Positions 1 to 6,433 of a DNA stretch of 6,434 bases are shown here, piece by piece (within the stretch, counting starts at the first letter, position 1; every line of letters starts with the position of its first letter). The DNA is taken from contig JABJCS010000567.1 of assembly GCA_018665505.1 (NCBI GenBank), positions 1 to 6,434 on the forward strand, in the 5' to 3' direction. The notes under the pieces are model-generated. The model was given only the letters and a program-made list of their open reading frames with translations. It was not told where the DNA came from and searched no databases. This stretch comes from Alphaproteobacteria bacterium (GTDB lineage Bacteria; Pseudomonadota; Alphaproteobacteria; UBA8366). The position numbers and the translations under genes were made by a program.

Positions 1-444
1 CACATGGCCGACGACGCTCGAGACGATGATCAAACCGGCCCGCCGACCTGTGGCCTTCGCGCGTTCGATCATGCCGGGCAGCAGGGCGTGAGTTAGGGCG
101 TGCACCGCGACCACATTCACGTCGACCATGGCGGCTTCGTTGTCGGTGGAGGTTTCGGTGAAATGCGAGAAATACCCTAGGCCCGCGTTATTGACGAATA
201 GATCGACACCCAATGTCTCGCTTCGTTCGGCCAGCTTTTCACGGTCACCAGGCAGGCGAAGATCCGCTTCCAGAATGTCCACTTCCCGCTCCCGATGAGC
301 GAGGCGCTCCTGTAGCGCCGCCAGTTTGCCGGCGTCGCGTCCGGTCAGAATCAAATTTGTGCTCGCGGGTAAAATATCGGCGAAAGCTTCACCGATGCCG
401 CTGGTCGCTCCGGTGATGAGGGCGCGTTGGTATGTCTCTCTCAT
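1..444 (-). CDS. SDR family NAD(P)-dependent oxidoreductase, N-terminal part (cut by left window edge)
   Basis: The visible 148 residues form the N-terminal Rossmann half of a classical short-chain dehydrogenase/reductase. The cofactor-binding motif TGATSGIG is at residues 11-18, followed by a GRD turn (35-37), an acidic Asp61 in the position that usually contacts adenine, NNAG at 85-88, the helix Asn at about 110, and a VSS segment at 141-143 that carries the catalytic Ser. The YxxxK catalytic pair would lie beyond the window edge. The start is fixed by an in-frame TAA at 454-456, four codons upstream of the ATG. No Shine-Dalgarno is visible, so translation may depend on coupling to the upstream gene. 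It is the last visible gene of a five-gene minus-strand operon, 53 bases after LLM-B. The family oxidises or reduces alcohol/carbonyl groups with NAD(H) or NADP(H) in the cytoplasm; the substrate is unknown. Confidence 0.9.
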   Translation of the reverse strand, partial: MRETYQRALITGATSGIGEAFADILPASTNLILTGRDAGKLAALQERLAHREREVDILEADLRLPGDREKLAERSETLGVDLFVNNAGLGYFSHFTETSTDNEAAMVDVNVVAVHALTHALLPGMIERAKATGRRAGLIIVSSVVGHV

Positions 445-473
445 GAGGAGAGGTTAGCCGCTTCGATTATCAA

Positions 474-488
474 GGGAAACAGCTTCCC
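474..488. repeat. Small inverted repeat in the LLM-B/SDR gap
   Basis: GGGAA and TTCCC form a perfect 5-bp stem around a 5-base loop in the 53-base gap between LLM-B and the SDR gene. On the transcribed (minus) strand it is followed by TTGAT rather than a run of T, so it is a poor intrinsic terminator. It could act as a weak attenuator or mRNA-processing hairpin, or be chance. Confidence 0.25.
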
Positions 489-497
489 GCGCCCGCG

Positions 498-1544
498 TCA
501 CCATTCGGCGGCATAAGCCTGGAAGGGTGTGGGGATACGTTGGATGTCTTGTAGGATCTCGCCGAGGGGCCCCGGTTCGGTATCGGTCGGCACGAACAGC
601 GACAGCGAATCGGCTAAGCCTTCATAACGCTCCGCGATTTTAGTGCCGATTTCGTCATAGGTGCCGACAGTGGCGAAAAGTTCGAGCACATCGTCGGAGA
701 TCAAAGCCGCCATCTCGTCCCAACGCCCCTCCTTGGGATAGGGGCGCAGACGTTCGCCCAATTCCTCCATATCGTGGAGACGCAGTACGTGCCAATAGGA
801 CCGGGTCGAACAATAGAACGAAATTCGGAAGCGGATATATTCACGCATCTTGGCGACCGCTTCCTCATCTTTGCCGGTGGCGAGAAACGCTCCGGAGACA
901 ACTTCGATATCACCGCGTACGCGACCGCTGCGCGCCAGCCCGTCGCCGATATGCTTCAGGCTTTCCTCCGCGAGGTAGCGCTTTGTGCTGAAGGGATGCA
1001 GGCGCACGCCGTCAGCGGTATCGCCGGCGACCCGCAGCATGGCCGGTCCGACGGCGGACATGGCGATGGGAATACGTGGCAGTCCGGATGGTTGCGGCGC
1101 GAAATTCGGCGTGGTCAGGGTCAGTGTGTAATGTTTGCTGTGATAGTCGAGCGGTTCTTGCGTCTCCCACGCGTGCCAGACGGCGCGCACCGCGCCGATA
1201 TAGTCTTTCATGCGAGGTGCGGGCGGCACCCACTCGACGCCGTATCGGCGTTCGTTATGGCCCTTCACTTGAGAGCCTATACCGAGATAGAAACGGCCTT
1301 TCGACGCCTTGTGCAGATCCCAGGCGGCATGCGCCATTATGGTCGGACTGCGGGGAAAGGCGATGGCGACGCCGGTGCCGATTTGTATCCGGTCGGTTGC
1401 CATGGCGGCGACAGACAACGGCGGGAAGGGACCGTGGGCGTTTTCCAACGCTACAATTCCGTCGAAACCCGCGGCCTCCGCTTCACGGGCGGCAGTTTCC
1501 GCCGCCCGCAAATCGTCGTTTGGGATGTGATAGACGACACGCAT
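498..1544 (-). CDS. LLM class flavin/F420-dependent oxidoreductase (LLM-B, TIGR03617-like)
   Basis: This 348-residue protein is a luciferase-like monooxygenase TIM barrel (PF00296). Seen in the sequence: a short first strand RVVYHIP (2-8), helix and EAAGFDGIVALE (23-34), IGTGVAIAFPRSP (55-67), FYLGIGSQVKGHNERRYG (85-102), the PRMKDYI helix start (110-116), IPIAMSAVGPAMLRVAG (158-174) and a C-terminal helical part with GTYDEIGTKIAERYEG (294-309). The overall pattern recalls the TIGR03617 branch annotated as F420-dependent, but FMN use cannot be excluded from sequence. The ATG at 1544 was chosen because it starts directly at the first barrel strand and lies 5 bases after the AH2 stop, a spacing typical of translational coupling; no strong Shine-Dalgarno is present. 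An in-frame ATG at 1661 would overlap AH2 by 112 bases and add an unfamiliar extension. It is fourth gene of the operon. The partial gene at the right edge is a homologue. Confidence 0.9.
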   Translation of the reverse strand: MRVVYHIPNDDLRAAETAAREAEAAGFDGIVALENAHGPFPPLSVAAMATDRIQIGTGVAIAFPRSPTIMAHAAWDLHKASKGRFYLGIGSQVKGHNERRYGVEWVPPAPRMKDYIGAVRAVWHAWETQEPLDYHSKHYTLTLTTPNFAPQPSGLPRIPIAMSAVGPAMLRVAGDTADGVRLHPFSTKRYLAEESLKHIGDGLARSGRVRGDIEVVSGAFLATGKDEEAVAKMREYIRFRISFYCSTRSYWHVLRLHDMEELGERLRPYPKEGRWDEMAALISDDVLELFATVGTYDEIGTKIAERYEGLADSLSLFVPTDTEPGPLGEILQDIQRIPTPFQAYAAEW

Positions 1545-1549
1545 GCGGC

Positions 1550-2572
1550 TTACAGCTTGTACACGCGTTTTGCCGTATCGTGATACAACTTCGCCTTCTC
1601 GTCGGCGGAGTAGTTCGCCGTCAGACGTTTGAAGGAGTTCCAGCACACCATGTAGCTGCAACTGACCTTATCGACCGGGAAATTCGATTCAAACAGGCAG
1701 CGATCCACACCAAACTGGTCGATGGTGTACTCGAAGTACTTTCGTGTCGCCTCGCAAAGTTCTTCGCTGGTCGGCGGCTTAGGCTTTTTGTGCCATTCGA
1801 AGCCATTCACTTCCATATTTAGGCCACCGAGCTTGGCGACCACATTCTCGCACTGCGCCAATTCCGCGATGCTCTTCTTCCACTCCTCGAAGACTTCATC
1901 CTTGCGCGACGCGTAAGGCCCGACGCCGAGGGGACCGCCAAAATGGTCGAGGACGATGCGGTTGTTTGGGTTCTTCCGCGCCAATTCGATGACATCTGGA
2001 ATTTGCGGATGGTAGCACCAAGCCTCCATGCTGAGGTCCAGTTTGGCAAGTTCGGCGAAGCCTTCTTGGAATTTGTCACCCAATAGCATGTGCTGGACAG
2101 GTTCGGTCCGATGATTGCCGACCTCCGGATGAGGGTCCCAGGTGGCACCGACGCGGATACCCTTGAAGCGCCCGCCGGCCAGCGCGATATGCTGGTCCAG
2201 TGCATCCCGGACAGGCTCGCCGAGCTCCAGGTCGGCTGTCCCGATAATTCCAGCTGCGACACGCGTTTTGCCATAGAGGCCGGATGCGCTCATTGCCGCG
2301 ATGCCGTTCACGAACTCCGTCTCGCCCAGCGGCTTTAATTCCTCCGGTCCGTCATCGCGGAACATTGCATGGCATTCAATGAAGACAGTGGAGACGATGT
2401 TGTGCCCGGCATTGGTGTCTACCAGAATTTCATCGAGGAAGTAGCGTGGGTTCACGCGCTCCACCTTAAAATCCCAAAGGTGATGGTGAGGGTCAATGAT
2501 GGGCAGGTCCGGCTCCAAGGCTTCTTCCTGAACCTGATCGAGCCATTCTTGATTCGTTGCTATGTCGGTCAT
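1550..2572 (-). CDS. Amidohydrolase family protein, COG3618-type (AH2, downstream paralogue)
   Basis: This 340-residue TIM-barrel hydrolase belongs to the amidohydrolase_2 family (PF04909). The strand-1 motif IIDPHHH gives Asp27-x-His29-x-His31. Further conserved polar sites are His188 in WCYHPQ, His210 in LDHFGGP and Asp301 in FESNFPVD, the usual strand-8 Asp. Known relatives of this branch include lactonases such as 2-pyrone-4,6-dicarboxylate lactonase (LigI), L-fuconolactonase and 4-sulfomuconolactonase, so hydrolysis of a lactone or similar ester/amide bond in the cytoplasm is likely; the substrate is unknown. The ATG at 2572 has AAGGAA about ten bases upstream, lies 16 bases after the AH1 stop and aligns with the MSEHDKW segment of AH1. 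An ATG at 2620 would overlap AH1 by 32 bases. It is a tandem paralogue of AH1 with roughly 70% identity by eye, about 80% in the last 135 residues. Confidence 0.93.
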   Translation of the reverse strand: MTDIATNQEWLDQVQEEALEPDLPIIDPHHHLWDFKVERVNPRYFLDEILVDTNAGHNIVSTVFIECHAMFRDDGPEELKPLGETEFVNGIAAMSASGLYGKTRVAAGIIGTADLELGEPVRDALDQHIALAGGRFKGIRVGATWDPHPEVGNHRTEPVQHMLLGDKFQEGFAELAKLDLSMEAWCYHPQIPDVIELARKNPNNRIVLDHFGGPLGVGPYASRKDEVFEEWKKSIAELAQCENVVAKLGGLNMEVNGFEWHKKPKPPTSEELCEATRKYFEYTIDQFGVDRCLFESNFPVDKVSCSYMVCWNSFKRLTANYSADEKAKLYHDTAKRVYKL

Positions 2573-2588
2573 CTTACTGATTTCCTTA

Positions 2589-3665
2589 TCAGAGCCGGTA
2601 AACCCGGGCGCTGTTGTCATGATAGAGCTTGGCTTTATCGTCGGCGGAATAGTTCGCGGTCAGCCGTTTGAATGAATTCCACAGGACATTGTAGCTGCAG
2701 CTGATGCTATCCACAGGGAAGTTTGATTCGAACAGGCACCGGTCGACGCCGAAATGCTCCAACGTATGTTCGAAATAGCGTCGGGTCGCCTCGCACAGCT
2801 CTTCACTCGTCGGTGGCTTTGGATTTTTGTGCCAATTGAAGCCGTTAACGGTCATGTTGAGGCCGCCAAGCTTAGCGACCACGTTCTCGCACGTCGCGAG
2901 TTCGGCGATGTTCTTTTTCCACTCTTCGAACACTTCCTCGCGTTTGTCCGCATAGGGGCCGATGCCGATTGGTCCGCCGAAATGATCGAGGATCATGATC
3001 GTGTCCGGGAAAGCGCGGGCAAGGTCGGTCAGCTGCGGGATTTGACGATGGAAACACCAACCCTCGAAGCTGAGATTGCGTTTGCCCAACTCGGCATAGC
3101 CTTCGCGGAACGCCGCGCTGGAGAGCATGTCCGCCGCCGGTTCGGTATAGCCGTTGCGGACATCCGGATGCGGATCGTGAGTCGCGAGATAGCGAATGCC
3201 GCGGAACCGATCGCCGCCGACTTTCAAATGTTCGTCGAGAACCTCGCCGATGCGCGCCCCGACATTCAGGTTCGCGGTGCCGACAATTCCAGCGGCCACC
3301 CGTGTGTCGCCATAAGTGCCGGAGGCGCTCATTGCCGCGATGCCGTTCACGAATTCCGTCTCGCCGACGACTTTCATTTCCTCCGGCCCGTCGGACCGCC
3401 ACATGGCGGAGCATTCGACAAACACAGTCTTGACGATGTTGTGGCCGGACTCGGTGTCTTTCAACAGGTCCTCCAGCAGATAGCGGTGCTCGCTCTCTGG
3501 GCGGATGAAATGCCAAAGATGGTGGTGCGGGTCGATGATCGGCAAGTCCGGTTCAAGGGTTTCTTCTTGAACTTGGGCCAGCCATTTGTCGTGTTCGGAC
3601 ATGTCCGGTCTCCCTCCGTCGGGTTGTGGCGGGTAGTGGGTTTCTTCGGGCGGTATGACTTTCAT
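2589..3665 (-). CDS. Amidohydrolase family protein, COG3618-type (AH1, upstream paralogue)
   Basis: This 358-residue metal-dependent-type hydrolase is the partner of AH2. The same motifs are present: Asp45-x-His47-x-His49 in IIDPHHH, His206 in WCFHRQ, His228 in LDHFGGP and Asp319 in FESNFPVD. A TIM-barrel hydrolase acting on a lactone-like bond is expected, as for known COG3618 members; whether it binds a metal is uncertain because LigI of this group works without one. The chosen ATG at 3665 has AAGGA five bases upstream and sits 19 bases after the LLM-A stop. A second in-frame ATG at 3602 also has a strong GGAGGG nine bases upstream and matches the AH2 N terminus, so a shorter 337-residue form is possible. 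The extra 21 residues are Pro-rich and polar with no signal-peptide core. An ATG at 3692 would overlap LLM-A and is less likely. It is the second gene of the operon. Confidence 0.93.
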   Translation of the reverse strand: MKVIPPEETHYPPQPDGGRPDMSEHDKWLAQVQEETLEPDLPIIDPHHHLWHFIRPESEHRYLLEDLLKDTESGHNIVKTVFVECSAMWRSDGPEEMKVVGETEFVNGIAAMSASGTYGDTRVAAGIVGTANLNVGARIGEVLDEHLKVGGDRFRGIRYLATHDPHPDVRNGYTEPAADMLSSAAFREGYAELGKRNLSFEGWCFHRQIPQLTDLARAFPDTIMILDHFGGPIGIGPYADKREEVFEEWKKNIAELATCENVVAKLGGLNMTVNGFNWHKNPKPPTSEELCEATRRYFEHTLEHFGVDRCLFESNFPVDSISCSYNVLWNSFKRLTANYSADDKAKLYHDNSARVYRL

Positions 3666-3679
3666 GGTTTTCCTTCCCT
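3593..3679 (-). promoter_or_regulatory. Two in-frame start sites with separate Shine-Dalgarno sequences for AH1
   Basis: On the minus strand AAGGA precedes the ATG at 3665 by five bases, and GGAGGG precedes the in-frame ATG at 3602 by nine bases. Both are good ribosome binding sites. The first fits the compact operon spacing; the second gives the N terminus shared with AH2. Sequence alone does not decide which one is used, or whether both are. Confidence 0.5.
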
Positions 3680-3684
3680 TCGTC

Positions 3685-4674
3685 TTAAGCAAAAGCCGCC
3701 GCGACGGCTTCGAATCGTTTGATGCTCGCCAGCGAATCTTCGAAATCCGTGCCAGGCCAATTCATGCGTAACAGCATGGTTGTGACACCTAATTCCTCAC
3801 GGTAGCGCGCGACCTCGTCTTTCATGCGGGCGACGTCCCCGATCAGGAATCGGTCCTTTCGGAATTCGTCGAAACGTTCCGCGAAAGGCCGCTCCGCCGC
3901 GACATGGTTGTTGTCCCAGGAAGCGTAGGCCGCGTATTTATCGATCAAGGTCTCGCGGCACTTATCCAACGCGTCCATATCCGAGGCGCCGACGAAACAT
4001 TCCCGGCAGATTGGCATTTCGGGCTTTTTACCAGGGGGCAGAGCCGCGCGATATGTGTCGAACAATCCGCGCATCCCGTCTGGATCGGTTGTGAAACTCG
4101 CGAGCCAAGCATCGCCCATATGGGCGGCGCGCTCGACCGCTGGCGGGACCGCGCCACCCATCCAAATGGGGCATCCTTGCGGATTGCGAGGCCGCGCCGA
4201 GAGTCCGATCTCATCCAGATGAAAGTGTTGGCCGTGATGGGTCACTCGCTCTTCCGTCCACAGTCGTCGGATCACTTCGATGGCCTCGACAAATCGGCTC
4301 AGACGGTGTTTGCGCTCGACTCCCATGGATTGAAACTCTTCCCGGCGATATCCAAGGCCCGCCGCTAGAACGTAGCCGCCATCGGTCATCCAGTCCAAGG
4401 TCGCGGCTTGCTCCGCCACTTGAACCGGATTCATCATGGAGAGCAGGAGAATGCCCGTGCCGATACGAAATCCCGGCACTTCGGCGGAAAGCCGGGCCAG
4501 GACTTCATGCGGTTGGAACATGCGCATGGGATCGGTGACATAATGGTGTGGGCACCAGATCGACTCAAAGCCGGAATCTCGCGCCACCCTGGCTTCTTCG
4601 GCCATGAAACGCATCGCCGATCCGAGGTCTTGGTCGGCATTGAACTGCGTCGAGATGAAAAGGCCGAATTTCAT
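3685..4674 (-). CDS. LLM class flavin-dependent oxidoreductase (LLM-A)
   Basis: This 329-residue bacterial-luciferase-like TIM barrel (PF00296) is the first gene of the operon. Diagnostic stretches are MKFGLFIST (1-9), the GFESIWCPHHY segment (35-45), RIGTGILLLSMMNP (70-83), the GLGYRREEF motif (106-114) followed by RFVEAIEVIRRLW (127-139), HFHLDEI (150-156), IWMGGAVPPAVERAA (170-184) and FLIGDVARMKDEVARY near the C terminus (276-291). Members use reduced FMN or F420 to oxygenate or to oxidise/reduce substrates such as aldehydes, ketones or sulfonates; this one cannot be assigned to a substrate. It is clearly a different subfamily from LLM-B. Its ATG opens directly on the first barrel strand, but no good Shine-Dalgarno is visible in the bases just upstream (AACGAACTCAC). 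The TAA stop lies 19 bases before the AH1 start. Confidence 0.92.
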   Translation of the reverse strand: MKFGLFISTQFNADQDLGSAMRFMAEEARVARDSGFESIWCPHHYVTDPMRMFQPHEVLARLSAEVPGFRIGTGILLLSMMNPVQVAEQAATLDWMTDGGYVLAAGLGYRREEFQSMGVERKHRLSRFVEAIEVIRRLWTEERVTHHGQHFHLDEIGLSARPRNPQGCPIWMGGAVPPAVERAAHMGDAWLASFTTDPDGMRGLFDTYRAALPPGKKPEMPICRECFVGASDMDALDKCRETLIDKYAAYASWDNNHVAAERPFAERFDEFRKDRFLIGDVARMKDEVARYREELGVTTMLLRMNWPGTDFEDSLASIKRFEAVAAAFA

Positions 4675-4808
4675 GTGAGTTCGTTACATTCCGTTTAGGG
4701 GGCGCCGCGCGGCGAAGCGCCGCCAGGCTCATATATAAAGTTGTGTCGCAAGGCTGATCGGACCATATTGCGCGCCGCATATCTTCCATTGAATTCAGCC
4801 GGAAACAC
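4675..4808. promoter_or_regulatory. Divergent intergenic region with candidate promoters for the operon and the MFS gene
   Basis: These 134 bases separate divergently transcribed LLM-A and the MFS gene and must hold both promoters if the operon starts here. On the plus strand a weak sigma-70-like pair is TTGTGT (4741-4746) and CATATT (4764-4769), spaced by 17. For the minus strand the AT-rich tract at 4731-4738 (TATATA on that strand) could be a -10 region, but no good -35 partner is seen. An imperfect dyad ATAT-N10-ATAT (4765-4782) overlaps the plus-strand -10. The MFS start has only a weak GGAA before its ATG. No regulator gene is nearby. Confidence 0.35.
4709..4723. repeat. GC-rich inverted repeat in the divergent promoter region
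   Basis: GCGGCG and CGCCGC form a perfect 6-bp stem with a 3-base AAG loop. It lies between the AT-rich tract and the LLM-A start, so it would fall in the 5' leader of the operon mRNA if transcription starts near 4725. No T-run follows on either strand, so it is not a standard terminator. It could be an operator half-site pair, a leader hairpin, or a chance GC palindrome. Confidence 0.35.
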
Positions 4809-6032
4809 ATGAGCGACGCCATTTTATCGACAGCAGATGGGCCCGTCGTGCCGGACCGCACACGGCGCAATGTCGTCTTGCTGGCCATTTGCCAGGCCTT
4901 GGCACAAAGCGGTTCGTCGCTCATTGCGACCGTTGCCGCCTTGGCGGGCTTTCTTATAGCCGAGGACAAGAGCCTGGCGACCTTGCCGATGGCATGCCAG
5001 TTTCTCGGCACCATGCTCAGCACCATTCCGGCGTCGTTCTTTATGCAGCGGTTTGGGCGGCGGGTCGGCTTTACGGTCGGTATGTGTTTCGGACTAACGG
5101 CGGCCGGATTGTCGGTCTATGCGCTTTTCTCGATCAATTTCCCGCTCCTGGTTTTCGCGGCCCTATTGTTCGGCGTCCATAACGCGTTCTGGCAGTAATA
5201 TCGGTTCGCCGCAACCGATACCGCGAGCCCAGAGTTTCGGAGCAAGGCGATATCCTTCGTGCTGGCAGGCGGTGTGATAGCGGCCTTCATCGGGCCGGAA
5301 TTGGCGAAAGTCAGCATCGATTTCTTCGAGCCGGTGAAATTCGCCGGTGGATACGCCGCTGTCATGGTGGTCATCTTGATCTCGATGACAGTCATGCAGT
5401 TCGTTGAAATTCCGAGGCCGACGGCGGCAGAGCGCAGCAAGAGCGGCCGTCCGCTTCTCGAGATTGTGGGCCAGCCGAAATTCGTCGTGGCTGTACTGTC
5501 AGCGATGCTGGGATACGCCATCATGATCCTGGTGATGACGGCCACGCCGCTCGCGATGCAGTTCTGCGGTCACAGCTTCAACGATACCGCTTTCGTGATC
5601 GAATGGCATATGCTCGGCATGTTCGCGCCGAGTTTCTTTACCGGGCATCTGATCAAGAAGTTCGGCGTGTTGAATATCATCACGGTCGGCGTGCTGCTAA
5701 TGCTGGGCAGTGCCGCGACGGGTCTGTCAGGGATCGCGGTATCGCAATTCTGGGGCGCGCTCTTCCTGCTCGGTGTCGGTTGGAACTTCATGTTTGTCGG
5801 CGGCACCACATTGTTGCTGGAGACCTATCGGCCAGAGGAACGAGCTAAGGTGCAGGCCTTCAACGATTTCACGATATTCACCGTAGTTGCCATCGCCAGT
5901 TTTTCATCCGGTGCTATTCAACACCATTTCGGTTGGGAATGGATTACGGCTGGTATGTTCGCGCCGATGATGATCGTTCTGGTGGCGACGACGTGGCTAC
6001 GTTTCATTAACCGGCGCGACGCTACCGCCTGA
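4809..6032 (+). pseudogene. MFS transporter interrupted by an in-frame TAA at codon 130
   Basis: The frame from ATG 4809 to TGA 6030-6032 has 408 codons, the normal size of a 12-helix major facilitator porter (PF07690), with one internal TAA at 5196-5198. The first part (129 residues) holds about four membrane segments (roughly 22-50, 58-78, 86-106, 110-128) and the loop 2-3 motif MQRFGRRVG (79-87). Immediately after the TAA the same frame continues with YRFAATD, carrying the Arg typical of helix 4, then further hydrophobic helices to the end near FINRRDATA. No frameshift is involved, so a single base change could explain it, most simply TAT/TAC (Tyr) or CAA (Gln) to TAA. Unless it is a sequencing error or is read through, a fragment of four helices would not transport. 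A GTG at 5259 could restart translation only with a poor AAGG eleven bases upstream. It is divergent to the operon and probably served its substrate uptake or export; the substrate is unknown. Confidence 0.8.
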
Positions 6033-6074
6033 AAGTTATTTCAGTATCCCGGAGGATGAGCGAGCGCTATCGTG

Positions 6075-6098
6075 TCCCGGACGCGAAGCGATCCGGGA
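6075..6098. repeat. Palindromic hairpin, left half of a REP-like element
   Basis: TCCCGGA (6075-6081) and TCCGGGA (6092-6098) pair perfectly over 7 bp. Inside, CGC and GCG add three pairs around a GAA loop, with one bulged A at 6091. The wording of the arm (GTCCCGGACGCG) resembles abundant intergenic palindromes of alphaproteobacteria such as Bradyrhizobium, as recalled rather than searched. No T-run follows. It may end or stabilise the MFS transcript. Confidence 0.55.
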
Positions 6099-6130
6099 TC
6101 TAGTGGGCAAAGCATATCCAGCGCACTGGG

Positions 6131-6150
6131 CCCCGGCTCTTCGGCTGGGG
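6131..6150. repeat. Second hairpin, right half of the REP-like element
   Basis: CCCCGGCT and GGCTGGGG can pair over eight positions, two of them G-U, around a CTTC loop. It lies 32 bases after the first hairpin and, with it, forms a two-stem element of about 80 bases. It lacks a following T-run on the plus strand, so any terminator role would be Rho-dependent or of a non-standard type. Confidence 0.45.
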
Positions 6151-6175
6151 AACGGGTATGGTACAAATTTTACGT

Positions 6176-6433
6176 TTAAACAGCTTTGAACGCGTTGGTG
6201 AAGTCCCGCCATTTCTCTTCAGGCGCGTCCGCGTCCATCGAGAAATAGAGCGACACCCGTTGCATTAGGCCGCCTTCGTAGCGTTTGCGTAGGACGGGGG
6301 CGATTTGGTCCGGCTCTCCAGCGATCGAGCACGCCTCCAACAATTCATCCGGCACCAGTCCAGGTAATTTGTCGAACTCGCCCGCCCGCGTCGCGGCGCT
6401 CAGCTCCTTGCCGAGCGTGTCGTAGCCATGATG
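6176..6433 (-). CDS. LLM class flavin/F420-dependent oxidoreductase, C-terminal part (LLM-C, cut by right window edge)
   Basis: The last 85 residues of a minus-strand gene are visible, ending at TAA (6178-6176). The order of features matches the C terminus of LLM-B: HGYDTLGKEL (LLM-B HDMEELGERL), a short helix, LVPDELLEACSIAGEPDQIAPVL (LLM-B LISDDVLELFATVGTYDEIGTKI), then KRYEGG (LLM-B ERYEGL) and a final strand RVSLYF. This makes it a luciferase-like oxidoreductase of the LLM-B type, with its flavin-binding barrel outside the window. It is too short for the gene to be placed in an operon, and its promoter lies beyond the right edge. It converges on the MFS gene. Cofactor and substrate are unknown. 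Confidence 0.82.
   Translation of the reverse strand, partial: HHGYDTLGKELSAATRAGEFDKLPGLVPDELLEACSIAGEPDQIAPVLRKRYEGGLMQRVSLYFSMDADAPEEKWRDFTNAFKAV

Larger units (their letters stand above)
6033..6175. other. Convergent intergenic region between MFS and LLM-C
   Basis: These 143 bases lie between the ends of two convergent genes and contain no convincing gene. They hold the two hairpins listed separately, in a layout that suggests a composite palindromic element and a possible bidirectional transcription end. A short AT-rich stretch (6163-6180) adjoins the LLM-C stop. Confidence 0.6.

Noticed and set aside
774..1583. Long plus-strand open frame opposite LLM-B
   Set aside because: It is antisense to a clear LLM enzyme, its translation has no recognisable fold, and such open frames are expected from codon bias in GC-rich genes.
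1545..1661. Upstream start of LLM-B at 1661
   Set aside because: It would overlap AH2 by 112 bases, and the added residues are an out-of-frame reading of the AH2 C terminus; the ATG at 1544 begins at the first barrel strand.
2573..2620. Upstream start of AH2 at 2620
   Set aside because: It would overlap the end of AH1, lacks support from the paralogue alignment, and the ATG at 2572 has a good Shine-Dalgarno.
2754..3722. 322-codon plus-strand open frame opposite AH1
   Set aside because: It mirrors the AH1 coding sequence. A partly similar antisense translation also appears opposite AH2, as expected from paralogy; nothing supports expression.
5196..5198. Programmed recoding (selenocysteine or pyrrolysine) at the MFS stop
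   Set aside because: The codon is TAA, not the TGA or TAG used for those residues, and no recoding hairpin was evident just downstream.
5259..6032. Independent transporter gene starting at GTG 5259
   Set aside because: It is in the same frame as the upstream half, starts inside a membrane segment, has a poor ribosome binding site, and the codons before it back to the TAA encode conserved-looking MFS sequence.
6075..6150. CRISPR repeat or attachment site
   Set aside because: Only two unlike hairpins are present, with no regular direct repeats and spacers, no tRNA and no integrase nearby.
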